Notes under the pieces: generated by a model | Databases searched by the model: none | The model's input: only the letters and a program-made list of their open reading frames with translations | What the model was told of the DNA's origin: nothing | Source of the DNA: Candidatus Aenigmatarchaeota archaeon | GTDB lineage: Archaea > Aenigmatarchaeota > Aenigmatarchaeia > CG10238-14 > SCSR01 | Assembly: GCA_018304615.1 (NCBI GenBank) | Contig: JAGVVV010000009.1 | Coordinates: 1 to 45,159 of the forward strand | Direction: 5' to 3' | Length of the DNA stretch: 45,159 nt | Program-made: the position numbers and the translations under genes | Shown here: piece by piece, positions 17,201-24,365 of the stretch | Layout: the number at the start of each line of letters is the position of its first letter | Position numbering within the stretch: the first letter of the stretch is position 1

Positions 17201-17225
17201 TCAAACCACCTAAAATAATTGAAGT

Positions 17226-18338
17226 TCATTCTCTTATATTTCTGAGTCCGTAGAAGGTGCCGACTACAAAAAAGATAGCTGAAAGTGAAAATAGGGTGAC
17301 GAATCCGTATGAAGCTATCAACCAGCCTGATATGGAGAGGTTTATTGTCCTCGCAAAATGATATCCTAAGAGAAGAGTTCCAATGTCTGTCCCGTAAGAT
17401 TTGCTGCTTGTGATTCTACTCATTATTCCCTCACCACTACTTGTGATGAAGCCGCCAGTTACGCCAATGAGAATAATCATGATCGAAAGTATTGTGCCAG
17501 TAAAATTCGGGATCATGAAAAGCAATGCAGCGTAAGACAAAGCAAGGGCCATTGCAGTAGTGATTTTTAATTTCCTAAACAAAAACACTGAAAATCCGGC
17601 TATCAGGCTTTGAAGACCTAGGAGTACGCCAATCAGCTCTGGAGAGAAAGAATTTTGTGAAAGGAAAAGAGGAAAAATATAGGCTGTTGCAAATCCGTCC
17701 GACAACCCCATGATAAACCAAAATATCATGACTTTTTTGAATACTGGCTCTTTTTTCATGAAATTGAGTGAAGAAGTAAGCTTCTTCAAACTTCCGCCAG
17801 AAGTTTTCTGATCCTTCAAAAAAAAGGCGAAAGGAAAAACAAACAAACCCATCAGTATTGCAAAAAGAATCGTATTGGGAAAGAAGAAATAGGCGATCAG
17901 AAATCCTGCGATTAAAATTCCTAATGCGCCAAATATGTAATCAAACATCCTCAGAAATATGAGACCTCGTTTTTTGTTTTCTGCATGATCAAGAACCATA
18001 GGACGATTGATCCCCCAAATACTTGCATCTTTAATTGACTGTGTAAGTTTTCCTGCAAGAAATTGCAATGGAGTGTACGCGAAGTAAAAAATAGTAGAGC
18101 TGAATGCTGTAGTTATTCCATGAAGAATCACGAATTTTTTTCTACCGTAATGGTCTGAGAGGGTAGCGAAAAAGAATCTCAGAAGTTGGAATGTGATTGG
18201 GAGTGATGCGAAGATTAAACCCATGGTGACAATGTTTATCTTCCTCTCTATCATCAACAAGGGAATGACAATTATCAGAATTCCGTCAACGAAAGCGTAG
18301 ATACCTTGAATAAAAAGGATGTTTCTTATTTTTTGCAC
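17226..18338 (-). CDS. Major facilitator superfamily transporter
   Basis: 370 residues with about 11-12 hydrophobic segments. The loop between segments 2 and 3 holds the MFS motif A variant SDHYGRKKFV near 62-71, and a polar break follows the sixth segment (KDQKTSGGSLKKL near 175-190), as expected for two six-helix halves. The substrate cannot be told. It starts 7 bp after the PH-domain gene stop and ends 25 bp before the GTPase start on the same strand, so it sits in the middle of the operon. Confidence 0.82.
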   Translation of the reverse strand: MQKIRNILFIQGIYAFVDGILIIVIPLLMIERKINIVTMGLIFASLPITFQLLRFFFATLSDHYGRKKFVILHGITTAFSSTIFYFAYTPLQFLAGKLTQSIKDASIWGINRPMVLDHAENKKRGLIFLRMFDYIFGALGILIAGFLIAYFFFPNTILFAILMGLFVFPFAFFLKDQKTSGGSLKKLTSSLNFMKKEPVFKKVMIFWFIMGLSDGFATAYIFPLFLSQNSFSPELIGVLLGLQSLIAGFSVFLFRKLKITTAMALALSYAALLFMIPNFTGTILSIMIILIGVTGGFITSSGEGIMSRITSSKSYGTDIGTLLLGYHFARTINLSISGWLIASYGFVTLFSLSAIFFVVGTFYGLRNIRE

Positions 18339-18345
18339 AGAACCA

Positions 18346-18861
18346 CTATTCTTGTTGCTGCTCTTTCATCAGCTTGCTTCTCATCAGGCTTATTTTGTTT
18401 TTAATCATGTTGTGGAGCTCGTCAGGATTTTTCACTCCTTTGATTGTGATTTCTCCGCCTTCCTTGAATCCTCTTATATGGACAGTCCCGAAATTGAAAA
18501 TCCTGCCGATGACTCCTTTGTGGACCTGGACATCAGCGACGCTCGCATACGGAAGAGTCAGTTTGTGTTTCCTGAAGAATCCTTCGAGTTTTATAATCTC
18601 ATGGTTAGTGACCATATAGCTTCGAAGAATCCTCTCTATCGTCGGCTCTTCGATGAGATAAGTCATCACCAACAAGAAACCGAACCCTATCAAAGTTGAT
18701 TGGAATTGAAAATATGTTCTGGGAAATAAAGTAAATTCCAAATTAAACTTCACCCAGACGAGGAAAAACAAGATTAAGACAAGACCGACGAGTATGTAAT
18801 TTCCTACGTAAGAAATTCTAGAAGTCTTGTATACTACTCCTTTTTCAACATTTTCTTTCAC
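18346..18861 (-). CDS. Membrane-anchored bacterial-PH-like domain protein
   Basis: 171 residues from the GTG at 18861, which overlaps the upstream stop as GTGA, the same coupling seen for gatD-gatE; an ATG seven codons earlier would overlap the upstream gene by 25 bp. Two hydrophobic segments (about 20-37 and 53-70) are followed by a bPH2/YdbS-like domain with RSYMVTNHEIIKLEGFF, LPYASVADVQVHKGVIGRIF, FGTVHIRG and a C-terminal helix NPDELHNMIKNKI. Such proteins are inner membrane proteins of unknown exact role. A basic and Gln-rich tail ends it. Confidence 0.8.
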   Translation of the reverse strand: MKENVEKGVVYKTSRISYVGNYILVGLVLILFFLVWVKFNLEFTLFPRTYFQFQSTLIGFGFLLVMTYLIEEPTIERILRSYMVTNHEIIKLEGFFRKHKLTLPYASVADVQVHKGVIGRIFNFGTVHIRGFKEGGEITIKGVKNPDELHNMIKNKISLMRSKLMKEQQQE

Positions 18862-19610
18862 AGTTTTCCCACATCCACCCACTCATGGGATAATAAATAT
18901 CCGAAAAGTTTTCCATCCTTCGCAACTGAAGGAAATATTTCTGTCTCTAAACTTATTTTGGATTTTGTAGGATAATAATGGAATACTGATGGTTCCATGA
19001 GGAAAACTCCGGCATTGATTAGATAGGTTGAAGAAGTTTTTGGTTTCTCGACGAATTCAACGACTTGAGAGCCGCTGACTTTCACGACCCCGAACTTGCC
19101 AGGGTCTTTTACAGAGGAGAGGGCCATTGTAATCACACCGCCGTTCTCCCTGTGGAATTTTAAAAATTCTTCTAGATTGATTTTGAAATGCACGTCGCCG
19201 TAAACTACAAGAAAGGTCTCCTTGAGCTGATCTCTGAATTGTTTTATTGCCCCGGCTGTTCCAAGCGGAGAGGATTCAGGAATTATTTCAATTTCTTGTT
19301 CGCCTACAAGATTTTTTACAAGCTGGAAATTGGATTGGTTGACTGTGACGATTGTTCTTGAGATTCCTTCATTCTTCAACCAGTTGACTATCTGTTTGAG
19401 GATCTCTTCGCCATCAATTTTTTTCATAAAGTACTGCTTCTCGCCACCTAGAAGAATTATAGCTGGTATGGAGCTGTGCTGACCGAAATATGAATTCATT
19501 ATCAAATTCAAGGCGTGGGATCTGCTCTTCGCCTTTCCAGATTTGACTCGCTGGTCGACTTTCCTCAGTAGCTCTTCCTCGATAGTTATCGTTACTCTCT
19601 CGATTCCCAT
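18858..19610 (-). CDS. Ribbon-helix-helix domain fused to a nucleotidyltransferase-like domain
   Basis: 250 residues. Residues 1-43 form a CopG/MetJ-like ribbon-helix-helix: a short strand ERVTITIEEE, then helix, Gly-Lys turn, and helix SRSHALNLIMNSYFG. From 48 on the fold is a sugar-phosphate nucleotidyltransferase (RmlA/GlmU-like): PLGTAGAI (115-121), YGDV (137-140), FGVV, VEKP (187-190), NAGVFLMEP and WVDVG near the end. The signature GGxGTRLxP loop, which binds the nucleotide in this family, is missing: IILLGG runs straight into EKQYFMKKIDGEEIL. It may bind ligand without catalysis and could be a DNA-binding sensor. First gene of a four-gene operon. Confidence 0.75.
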   Translation of the reverse strand: MGIERVTITIEEELLRKVDQRVKSGKAKSRSHALNLIMNSYFGQHSSIPAIILLGGEKQYFMKKIDGEEILKQIVNWLKNEGISRTIVTVNQSNFQLVKNLVGEQEIEIIPESSPLGTAGAIKQFRDQLKETFLVVYGDVHFKINLEEFLKFHRENGGVITMALSSVKDPGKFGVVKVSGSQVVEFVEKPKTSSTYLINAGVFLMEPSVFHYYPTKSKISLETEIFPSVAKDGKLFGYLLSHEWVDVGKL

Positions 19611-19621
19611 ATTTTATATTT

Positions 19622-19688
19622 AGTATGAAAGAATATGAAAAAGTATTTATACGTATTAAACCAATAGAAAGTATGAAAAAGTATGAAT
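19622..19688. promoter_or_regulatory. Phased AGTATGAAA repeats between divergent genes, possible operator
   Basis: Copies or near copies of AGTATGAAA start at 19622, 19632 (AATATGAAA), 19642 (AGTATTTAT), 19670 and 19680 (AGTATGAAT). Within each group they are exactly 10 bp apart, about one helical turn. They lie directly upstream of the ribbon-helix-helix fusion gene and of the 67-residue gene on the other strand. Tandem short repeats are the usual target of ribbon-helix-helix proteins, so autoregulation is a fair inference. Confidence 0.45.
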
Positions 19689-19703
19689 TTTGGAGGTGTG
19701 AAC

Positions 19704-19907
19704 ATGAGCAGGATTCCTGACCCGGATGATTCGATGCATGAAGTTGATCCTTCAGTTCTAGAAATTTGGGAAGACGGGAATGGTTGCAGGCACACATTGT
19801 ACTCTGTAGGACGGAGAATGTATGAATCAGTTGCTGTTCCTCCTGACTCTCATAAAGAAATGGAAAATGGAACTTACAAACTTCAAAATTGGAGATTGAA
19901 AGGATGA
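19704..19907 (+). CDS. Small unknown protein, 67 residues
   Basis: The start at 19704 is chosen because GGAGGTG ends six bases before it, a near-perfect archaeal Shine-Dalgarno sequence; an upstream in-frame ATG at 19683 lies within the repeat array and has none. The product is acidic at the N terminus (IPDPDDSMHEVDPSVLEIWED), has one Cys, and ends in a short basic stretch. No membrane segment or family seen. The stop overlaps the next ATG as ATGA, so the two are coupled. Confidence 0.55.
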   Translation: MSRIPDPDDSMHEVDPSVLEIWEDGNGCRHTLYSVGRRMYESVAVPPDSHKEMENGTYKLQNWRLKG

Positions 19908-20020
19908 GAAATTCGAAGATTTACTCTTATTATCGACACCCAGAAAACGATGGTCCTCCAGCGGCTCCAACCGACTCGGGTTCTTATGTTGGGGGACCAT
20001 CGCCTACTTCTCAAACTTAA
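19904..20020 (+). CDS. Tiny Pro/Ser/Tyr-rich ORF in frame with the TFIIB-like ORF
   Basis: 38 codons from the ATG that overlaps the preceding stop, ending at TAA at 20018-20020. The product is low complexity (Pro, Gly, Ser, Thr, Tyr) with no predicted fold. The same frame stays open after the TAA through 20392 and codes for the TFIIB-cyclin-like segment. It could be a real short peptide, or the disordered N terminus of a longer protein now cut by a stop. Confidence 0.4.
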   Translation: MRNSKIYSYYRHPENDGPPAAPTDSGSYVGGPSPTSQT

Positions 20021-20125
20021 TATTCGAAAATAGAGAAGGGAGATTCTATCAATTACCCAAATGCAGCAAAAAAATTTCTTGCCATATATGTTGAAAAATG
20101 TGGAGTTCCAGAATCCGTACATGAA

Positions 20126-20392
20126 ATGGCATCGTTTCTTTTACAGAAAGTAGGTCAATACAACAGTGTTGTCGGTTCTTATGAATTGAGTGGAATTCCT
20201 GTCAGAAGGAAACCTGATAACTTAGGATTTGCATCTATGTGGTATTCTAGTGAAAAGCTTGGAATAAAATTAATGAACGGGATTTCATATGTAAAATTAT
20301 CAGAAATGATGGGACTGAAGTACGCATCAGTTAGAGATGCTATATCAGATATACAAAAAGTAGATTCACTTATTCCTTTGCCAGAAAAATAA
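20126..20392 (+). CDS. TFIIB-cyclin-like fragment, possibly N-terminally interrupted
   Basis: 88 residues from the only ATG, but the recognisable domain begins upstream: the codons from 20021 read YSKIEKGDSINYPNAAKK, then FLAIYVEKCGVPESVHEMAS. The helix with GVPESVHEMASFLLQK strongly resembles the start of an archaeal TFB cyclin repeat, and the later LGFASMWYSSEKLGIK, LSEMMGLKYASVRDAI parts fit its second half with the helix-turn-helix. No ATG, GTG or TTG lies between the TAA at 20020 and 20126, so the normal start would cut off the first helix. There is no zinc ribbon. It may be a single-repeat TFB relative or a decaying gene. Similarity judged by eye. Confidence 0.5.
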   Translation: MASFLLQKVGQYNSVVGSYELSGIPVRRKPDNLGFASMWYSSEKLGIKLMNGISYVKLSEMMGLKYASVRDAISDIQKVDSLIPLPEK

Positions 20393-20431
20393 AATAAAGA
20401 AAGTAAAAAATCTCAGTCGAAATTTAGTTGC

Positions 20432-20833
20432 TCACGCTTCGGACTTTTCTTCCTCTTCTTCTTCGGATTCTTCGTCCTCGTCTTCGTCGTCGCTTGCTTT
20501 TTCGGTTTCAGTTTCGCTTGTCTTTTCGGTTTCAGTTTCGGTTTTTTCCTCTGCCACTGATTCCTCAGCCGCTTCGGATTCTCCTCCGACTTTCTCACCG
20601 ATTGCGAATCTGTTTCGGACATCCTTGATCTTTATCTTCAGCTTCTCGCCTTGCTTGGCACCGTTCACGAAGACGACAAAGTTCTTCACTCTGGCGATTC
20701 CGTCTCCACGCGAGCCGACCTCTGAAATCTCAACGTCGTATTCTTCGCCGACATTGACAGGTTTAGGCAAGTCTACGCCAGGACCGTAAGATCTATCTCG
20801 GTCTCCAAAACCTCTTCTTTCAAATCTAGCCAT
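20432..20833 (-). CDS. TRAM domain RNA-binding protein with long acidic tail
   Basis: 133 residues. An Arg-rich start (MARFERRGFGDRDRSYG) leads into a single TRAM domain (about 25-78: EYDVEISEVGSRGDGIARV, FVVFVNGAKQGEKLKIKI). Stand-alone archaeal TRAM proteins bind RNA and act as chaperones; they are usually near 70 residues. Here about 50 more residues form a Glu/Ser/Thr/Asp tail with a repeated TETEK and a final Glu run. GGAGGT is placed seven bases before the ATG, and the leader is longer than for most genes here. The tail could oppose RNA binding or recruit a partner; inference. Confidence 0.85.
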   Translation of the reverse strand: MARFERRGFGDRDRSYGPGVDLPKPVNVGEEYDVEISEVGSRGDGIARVKNFVVFVNGAKQGEKLKIKIKDVRNRFAIGEKVGGESEAAEESVAEEKTETETEKTSETETEKASDDEDEDEESEEEEEEKSEA

Positions 20834-20978
20834 TAATTTTACCTCCGTTTCACGAGTTCTGAGTTAACGTAAGAAATAGTTCTTAGTAACTTCGAATCTC
20901 TATTTTTAGAATTAAGTGGGCAGATATTTAAGCTTGATTTTGGCAAGCTTTTATTCTCTTCTGTGCAACAGAATTTTA

Positions 20979-21539
20979 ATGGTAGAGAAGAGTGTCGAAG
21001 AACTTTACATCAGCTCGGCCAGGAACTTGAGGGCTAACTTCCCGAAGTTCGTTGTCTTCCTGGGGATGGCGTACATAGTCTGGCTGATTGGAACTACCTT
21101 TTTCATACCTTTGAACAAGGGGCAGTTCCTCGGAGCCATTGAGGCTAGCAGGTTGGATTCAATTATCATTTTAGCTGCTGTTGTTGTCTTGCTCTTCGCA
21201 TCCTTCATTGAGATAGGGAATGTGTCAGATGGGGTGGCAGGAATGATTGTCGCTTACATACTCCACGGAAGTACGAAGATCGATGATTTGAGGTTGAGGA
21301 AGATGAAGAGGACTTTCAGGACTGTCTTCTATATTTTCCCTGTTACTGTTGCGTTCTTGATTTTCTCGAACTTGCTGAACGATATTAATCCTTTGACAGT
21401 AACTTTGTGGCCGATCTTTGTTGTGATTTGGACTGTAATCGGAGCGGTGATGATGACTATTGTAGTTGGATCTGAGGTCGAGGAAGCCGCGAGGGCGTTC
21501 ACTGACAAGATGAAAAAGAAGATGAATGGAAAGAAATGA
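20979..21539 (+). CDS. Four-TM membrane protein of unknown function
   Basis: 186 residues from the ATG at 20979. An in-frame ATG at 20916 would add a short hydrophobic stretch but lies upstream of the TATTTAAG element (about 20925-20932), so it would not be transcribed from it. Four hydrophobic segments are near 24-42, 62-82, 120-140 and 147-166, with a Lys/Arg-rich cytoplasmic loop between the second pair (LRLRKMKRTFR) and a basic C terminus KKKMNGKK. No family recognised. It converges with the subtilase gene, three bases apart. Confidence 0.6.
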   Translation: MVEKSVEELYISSARNLRANFPKFVVFLGMAYIVWLIGTTFFIPLNKGQFLGAIEASRLDSIIILAAVVVLLFASFIEIGNVSDGVAGMIVAYILHGSTKIDDLRLRKMKRTFRTVFYIFPVTVAFLIFSNLLNDINPLTVTLWPIFVVIWTVIGAVMMTIVVGSEVEEAARAFTDKMKKKMNGKK

Positions 21540-21541
21540 AT

Positions 21542-22693
21542 TTAAGCCGCGTTAACCGCTGCTAAGGCGTCTATTCTTCCGTAACCATAAGATGTGTCAT
21601 ATCCAACTTTACCCAAATCTTTTGCAGTATTGAACAAAGCTGATTCAACTTGAGTAACAGTGTAAGTAGGATGAGCTGATTTTATTAACGCAACAGTTCC
21701 ACTTACAACTGGGGTTGCCATACTTGTTCCACTAGCAGTTGCATATCCTGTTCCAAGCCAGGTTGAATACAAACTAACACCAGGGGCAGTGATGTCAACT
21801 CCCTTGCCTTTACCTGACCAACTTGCGACTTTATCAGTACTGTCAACGGCTCCAACAGTTGTAGAATAACTAATGCAACCTGGAATTGAAACTCCTGCAC
21901 CACCGCTATTTCCAGCTGCAACAACTACTAAAACTCCTTTGCTTCTCGCATAAATTATCGCATTTGTCAAAGATGGCAAAACATTGTTACAGTATCCTTT
22001 GTATGTATAAGGAGGAGAAGTTCCCAAACTCATGCTAATTGCGTCTGCATTGAAATCATCTGCAGTTCCATAAACACCATCAGGTCCATCAACTGCCCAA
22101 TAAATTGCTGCAACTACATCGCTAAAGTAACCTGATCCAGAAGCGCTCAAGACTTTTCCTGCAAGCACTGTAGCATCTGGAGCTACACCCTTTGCTCTTG
22201 AAACTAGCCCATCAGCAGTAATCAATCCAGCAACATGAGTTCCATGTCCATTATCGTCAAACGGATCATTGTCATTATTAACAAAGTCCTTTCCACCACC
22301 ATAACTTGAAGACAATTCTGGATGATTGTAATTATAACCTGTGTCTAAAACTACAACTTTCCTTCCTGCACCTGTGTTTCCACCTGTGTGAACCAAATCC
22401 GCACGAATTTGGCTATTCGCTCCTGTGTCAACAGCAAAGACTCTAACATCTTCTTGCAGGTTTAATTCAGTTGCAATCGCCTCAGAACATTTCAAAACTA
22501 TTAGTGATTTTACTTGCTTAATTTCAGTACATCCTTTTGATAAGGCAAGCGCAGCTTCGTCTGCTGATTCTGTAATTACTCTTTTTCCAGAATTACCAAA
22601 ATTGAAATTATTAGGTAAAGCTAAAACAATAGGCAAGAGTAACAAAGGTAGAATCAGTAATGGAATCAATTTCTTGTTCACTCTCATTATCAT
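21542..22693 (-). CDS. Secreted subtilisin-like serine protease
   Basis: 383 residues. Signal peptide: Arg-Val-Asn-Lys-Lys then a Leu-rich core to about residue 26 (IVLALP). A short propeptide-like region (about 27-105) is followed by the S8 catalytic domain with Asp117 in VVVLDTGYN, His150 in GHGTHVAG, Asn262 in AAGNSGG and Ser324 in GTSMATP. The protein stops soon after the final helices, with no C-terminal membrane anchor or sorting tail. An ATG two codons downstream (22687) lies about 27 bp from a TTTAAA element and may be the real start. Probably a secreted scavenging or maturation protease. Confidence 0.93.
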   Translation of the reverse strand: MIMRVNKKLIPLLILPLLLLPIVLALPNNFNFGNSGKRVITESADEAALALSKGCTEIKQVKSLIVLKCSEAIATELNLQEDVRVFAVDTGANSQIRADLVHTGGNTGAGRKVVVLDTGYNYNHPELSSSYGGGKDFVNNDNDPFDDNGHGTHVAGLITADGLVSRAKGVAPDATVLAGKVLSASGSGYFSDVVAAIYWAVDGPDGVYGTADDFNADAISMSLGTSPPYTYKGYCNNVLPSLTNAIIYARSKGVLVVVAAGNSGGAGVSIPGCISYSTTVGAVDSTDKVASWSGKGKGVDITAPGVSLYSTWLGTGYATASGTSMATPVVSGTVALIKSAHPTYTVTQVESALFNTAKDLGKVGYDTSYGYGRIDALAAVNAA

Positions 22694-22723
22694 ATCATCT
22701 CATGGAAAACAATTTAAAGGTAT

Positions 22724-23023
22724 CTATACGATGCCTAGCTGGAGTTTTGCTTCCTGGCTCATCTTCTCTGGTGTCCATGGAGGGTCCCAGAGCATCTCCA
22801 CTTCGACGTCTTTGACTCCTTTTATTTGGCTGACCTTGCTTTTTATCTCATCCATTATCATTCCTGACATAGGACATCCGGGAGCAGTCAGAGTCATCTT
22901 TATTCCGACTTTGTTTTTGTTAATGTCAATGTTGTAGATCAACCCTAAATCTACGATATTAACAGGAATCTCAGGATCGTAGCATGTCTTCAGGACTTCG
23001 GTAATCTGGTCTTTAGTTGGCAT
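22724..23023 (-). CDS. MIP18/DUF59-family Fe-S assembly protein
   Basis: 99 residues from the ATG at 23023. A longer frame reaches 23071, but the element TATATAAAT on the minus strand is centred about 34 bp upstream of 23023 and the family begins at this Met. Motifs: CYDPEIPVNIVDLGLIYNI near the N terminus, TLTAPGCPM with the conserved Cys, then the VEMLWDPPWTPEKMS block. Members such as PaaD, SufT and yeast Cia2 help assemble Fe-S clusters. Nearby on the same strand is the subtilase, with its own promoter. Confidence 0.88.
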   Translation of the reverse strand: MPTKDQITEVLKTCYDPEIPVNIVDLGLIYNIDINKNKVGIKMTLTAPGCPMSGMIMDEIKSKVSQIKGVKDVEVEMLWDPPWTPEKMSQEAKLQLGIV

Positions 23024-23128
23024 CGAATCAATTATAACAGTGTTATATTTTCCTATATAAATCTTTCTCAAAATTGAGCGCCGAGGCAGAACGTTTAACT
23101 ACAAGTTCAATATACTTACAAGAATGAG

Positions 23129-24151
23129 TTACTTGGGTGCGAGTTTTTTCACTAATTCTTCTATTCTCCCCATTTCTTTTTCGACAACCTTGCTTTCTAT
23201 GTATTGCAAAGCAGCATCTTTGTGTCTCTCAAATTCAATCCTAACTGCCTCGATATCCTTAAATGGAACGTTCTGCCTTATTTTGTTAACTTCCTCTAAA
23301 AGTAATCTTCCTCTTTCAGGATCTGATTTCAAAGTTCTATACAAATTTCCCCACGCTTGTGCTTTTCCCCAGCTTATTAGAAATCCTATTACTGGATCGC
23401 TGACTTCCGAAGAGGTATATGGAACTTTCATTTGAGGATGCATTTTTATCACATCTCTTATAACTCCGGCACGCTCTCCATAGTCGTACAATCGGCGAAG
23501 AAAATCAATCTCATTTCTTTCTCGTTCCTCAGGACTTCTACCCCAACCTGATCCAGTTGAAATATATTTTAGTCCATAGACAATATCGTTTGGTCTACGC
23601 TGTCCTTCAGTTTGAATTGAAGGTTGAAGAGCAACTTCGGTTTTTAATGCGTGGCTTGAGGCTCCAGAACCAGCATATGCTGCTAAAACATAATCTGCAT
23701 TTCTAACTGATCTCTGAAAATCTTCCAAGTATCTCGCAGGAATCCTTGCACGTAAAAGGGTATAATTTTTGTTTCCAGTAACTTTTTGGTCAATAACATA
23801 ACCTCTGAAATCGTGTACTAAGTGCTCTGCAATTCCAGCCTGAGAATAAGGTGCTTTCAAATAAATGGTAGGAGTTACTTGTCCTAATTCTTTTCCTTCA
23901 TATAGTGCCTGTAGATAGGCTTTTTCTCTTTGAACCCTACTGTCGTGTCTAACATTGTCAGAACTTGAGTTAAACATCAAAACAACACTAAACAGACTTG
24001 TTATCAACCCTATTGCAATCGAAAATATTGAACCAGCAAATAATGGTAGCACAAAATTACCTGTAACCGAATTAACTCTCAACAAAGAAAAAGTGAGGAT
24101 TCCAACTATTGTAAGAAATAAGCCCAGAATAAAAAACCCTTTATTTTTCAT
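23129..24151 (-). CDS. Membrane-anchored protein of unknown function
   Basis: 340 residues. Two hydrophobic segments (about 5-23 and 34-60) are joined by a short loop with NSVTGNFVLP, and the remaining 280 residues are soluble, charged and helical. The loop VTGNF is like the TG(N)-type short motifs seen in membrane proteins of some small archaea; I note it without assigning a meaning. No catalytic motif is evident. A C-terminal coiled-coil-like part ends at EELVKKLAPK. Stands alone, next to the tRNA gene. Confidence 0.6.
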   Translation of the reverse strand: MKNKGFFILGLFLTIVGILTFSLLRVNSVTGNFVLPLFAGSIFSIAIGLITSLFSVVLMFNSSSDNVRHDSRVQREKAYLQALYEGKELGQVTPTIYLKAPYSQAGIAEHLVHDFRGYVIDQKVTGNKNYTLLRARIPARYLEDFQRSVRNADYVLAAYAGSGASSHALKTEVALQPSIQTEGQRRPNDIVYGLKYISTGSGWGRSPEERERNEIDFLRRLYDYGERAGVIRDVIKMHPQMKVPYTSSEVSDPVIGFLISWGKAQAWGNLYRTLKSDPERGRLLLEEVNKIRQNVPFKDIEAVRIEFERHKDAALQYIESKVVEKEMGRIEELVKKLAPK

Positions 24152-24232
24152 ATTCTGAATTTAGTTTTTTAGCTTAATCAAATAGCAAATGCTAATCAAA
24201 AATTCTGTGCTGCAAAATGTATATCAAATATT

Positions 24233-24238
24233 AAAAAG
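24233..24238 (-). terminator. T-run terminator after tRNA-Ser
   Basis: Directly after the tRNA 3' end, the minus strand reads CCTTTTTAATA. A run of five T is enough to end archaeal transcription. Confidence 0.45.
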
Positions 24239-24239
24239 G

Positions 24240-24335
24240 CGCCGAGGCAGGGATTTGAACCCTGATGGGATTTCTCCCGCTGGTTTTCTTGAATAAATTC
24301 GAGACCAGTGCACTACCGGGTTATGCGACCTCGGC
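24240..24335 (-). tRNA. tRNA-Ser(CGA) with a 12-nt intron
   Basis: Minus strand. Acceptor arm GCCGAGG/CCTCGGC (7 bp), discriminator G, three-base D stem GCA/TGC with a GG-containing loop, anticodon stem CTGGT/ACCAG, T arm CAGGG TTCAAAT CCCTG. The variable arm is 15 nt with a GGGA/TCCC stem, which marks a type II tRNA. The anticodon loop is 19 nt long; removing 12 nt leaves CTCGAAA with anticodon CGA, serine. The mature tRNA is 84 nt before CCA, which is not fully encoded. All parts were folded by eye. Confidence 0.92.
24286..24297 (-). other. tRNA-Ser intron
   Basis: TTTATTCAAGAA on the minus strand, placed after position 37. The exact ends can slide by one base without changing the mature loop. 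The surrounding bases pair imperfectly (GAA with TTC around a TTTA loop), so the bulge-helix-bulge is relaxed. Confidence 0.8.
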
Positions 24336-24365
24336 ATATATTAATTGGTCTTTAAAGAATTCAAA

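Noticed and set aside
18858-19610. Ribbon-helix-helix as an antitoxin in a toxin-antitoxin pair
   Set aside because: The domain is fused to a nucleotidyltransferase fold, and neither the PH protein nor the small divergent proteins look like a toxin. The operon continues into membrane and GTPase genes.
18346-19610. Frameshift joining the nucleotidyltransferase and PH-domain genes
   Set aside because: The first frame ends at WVDVGKL, a natural family end, and the PH gene begins at a GTG overlapping the stop, as in gatD-gatE. Two coupled genes explain it better.
20413-20628. Antisense frames over the TRAM acidic tail, one Lys-rich and one Arg-rich
   Set aside because: They arise from the low-complexity GAA/GAG repeat read in other frames and have no ribosome-binding site or homology.
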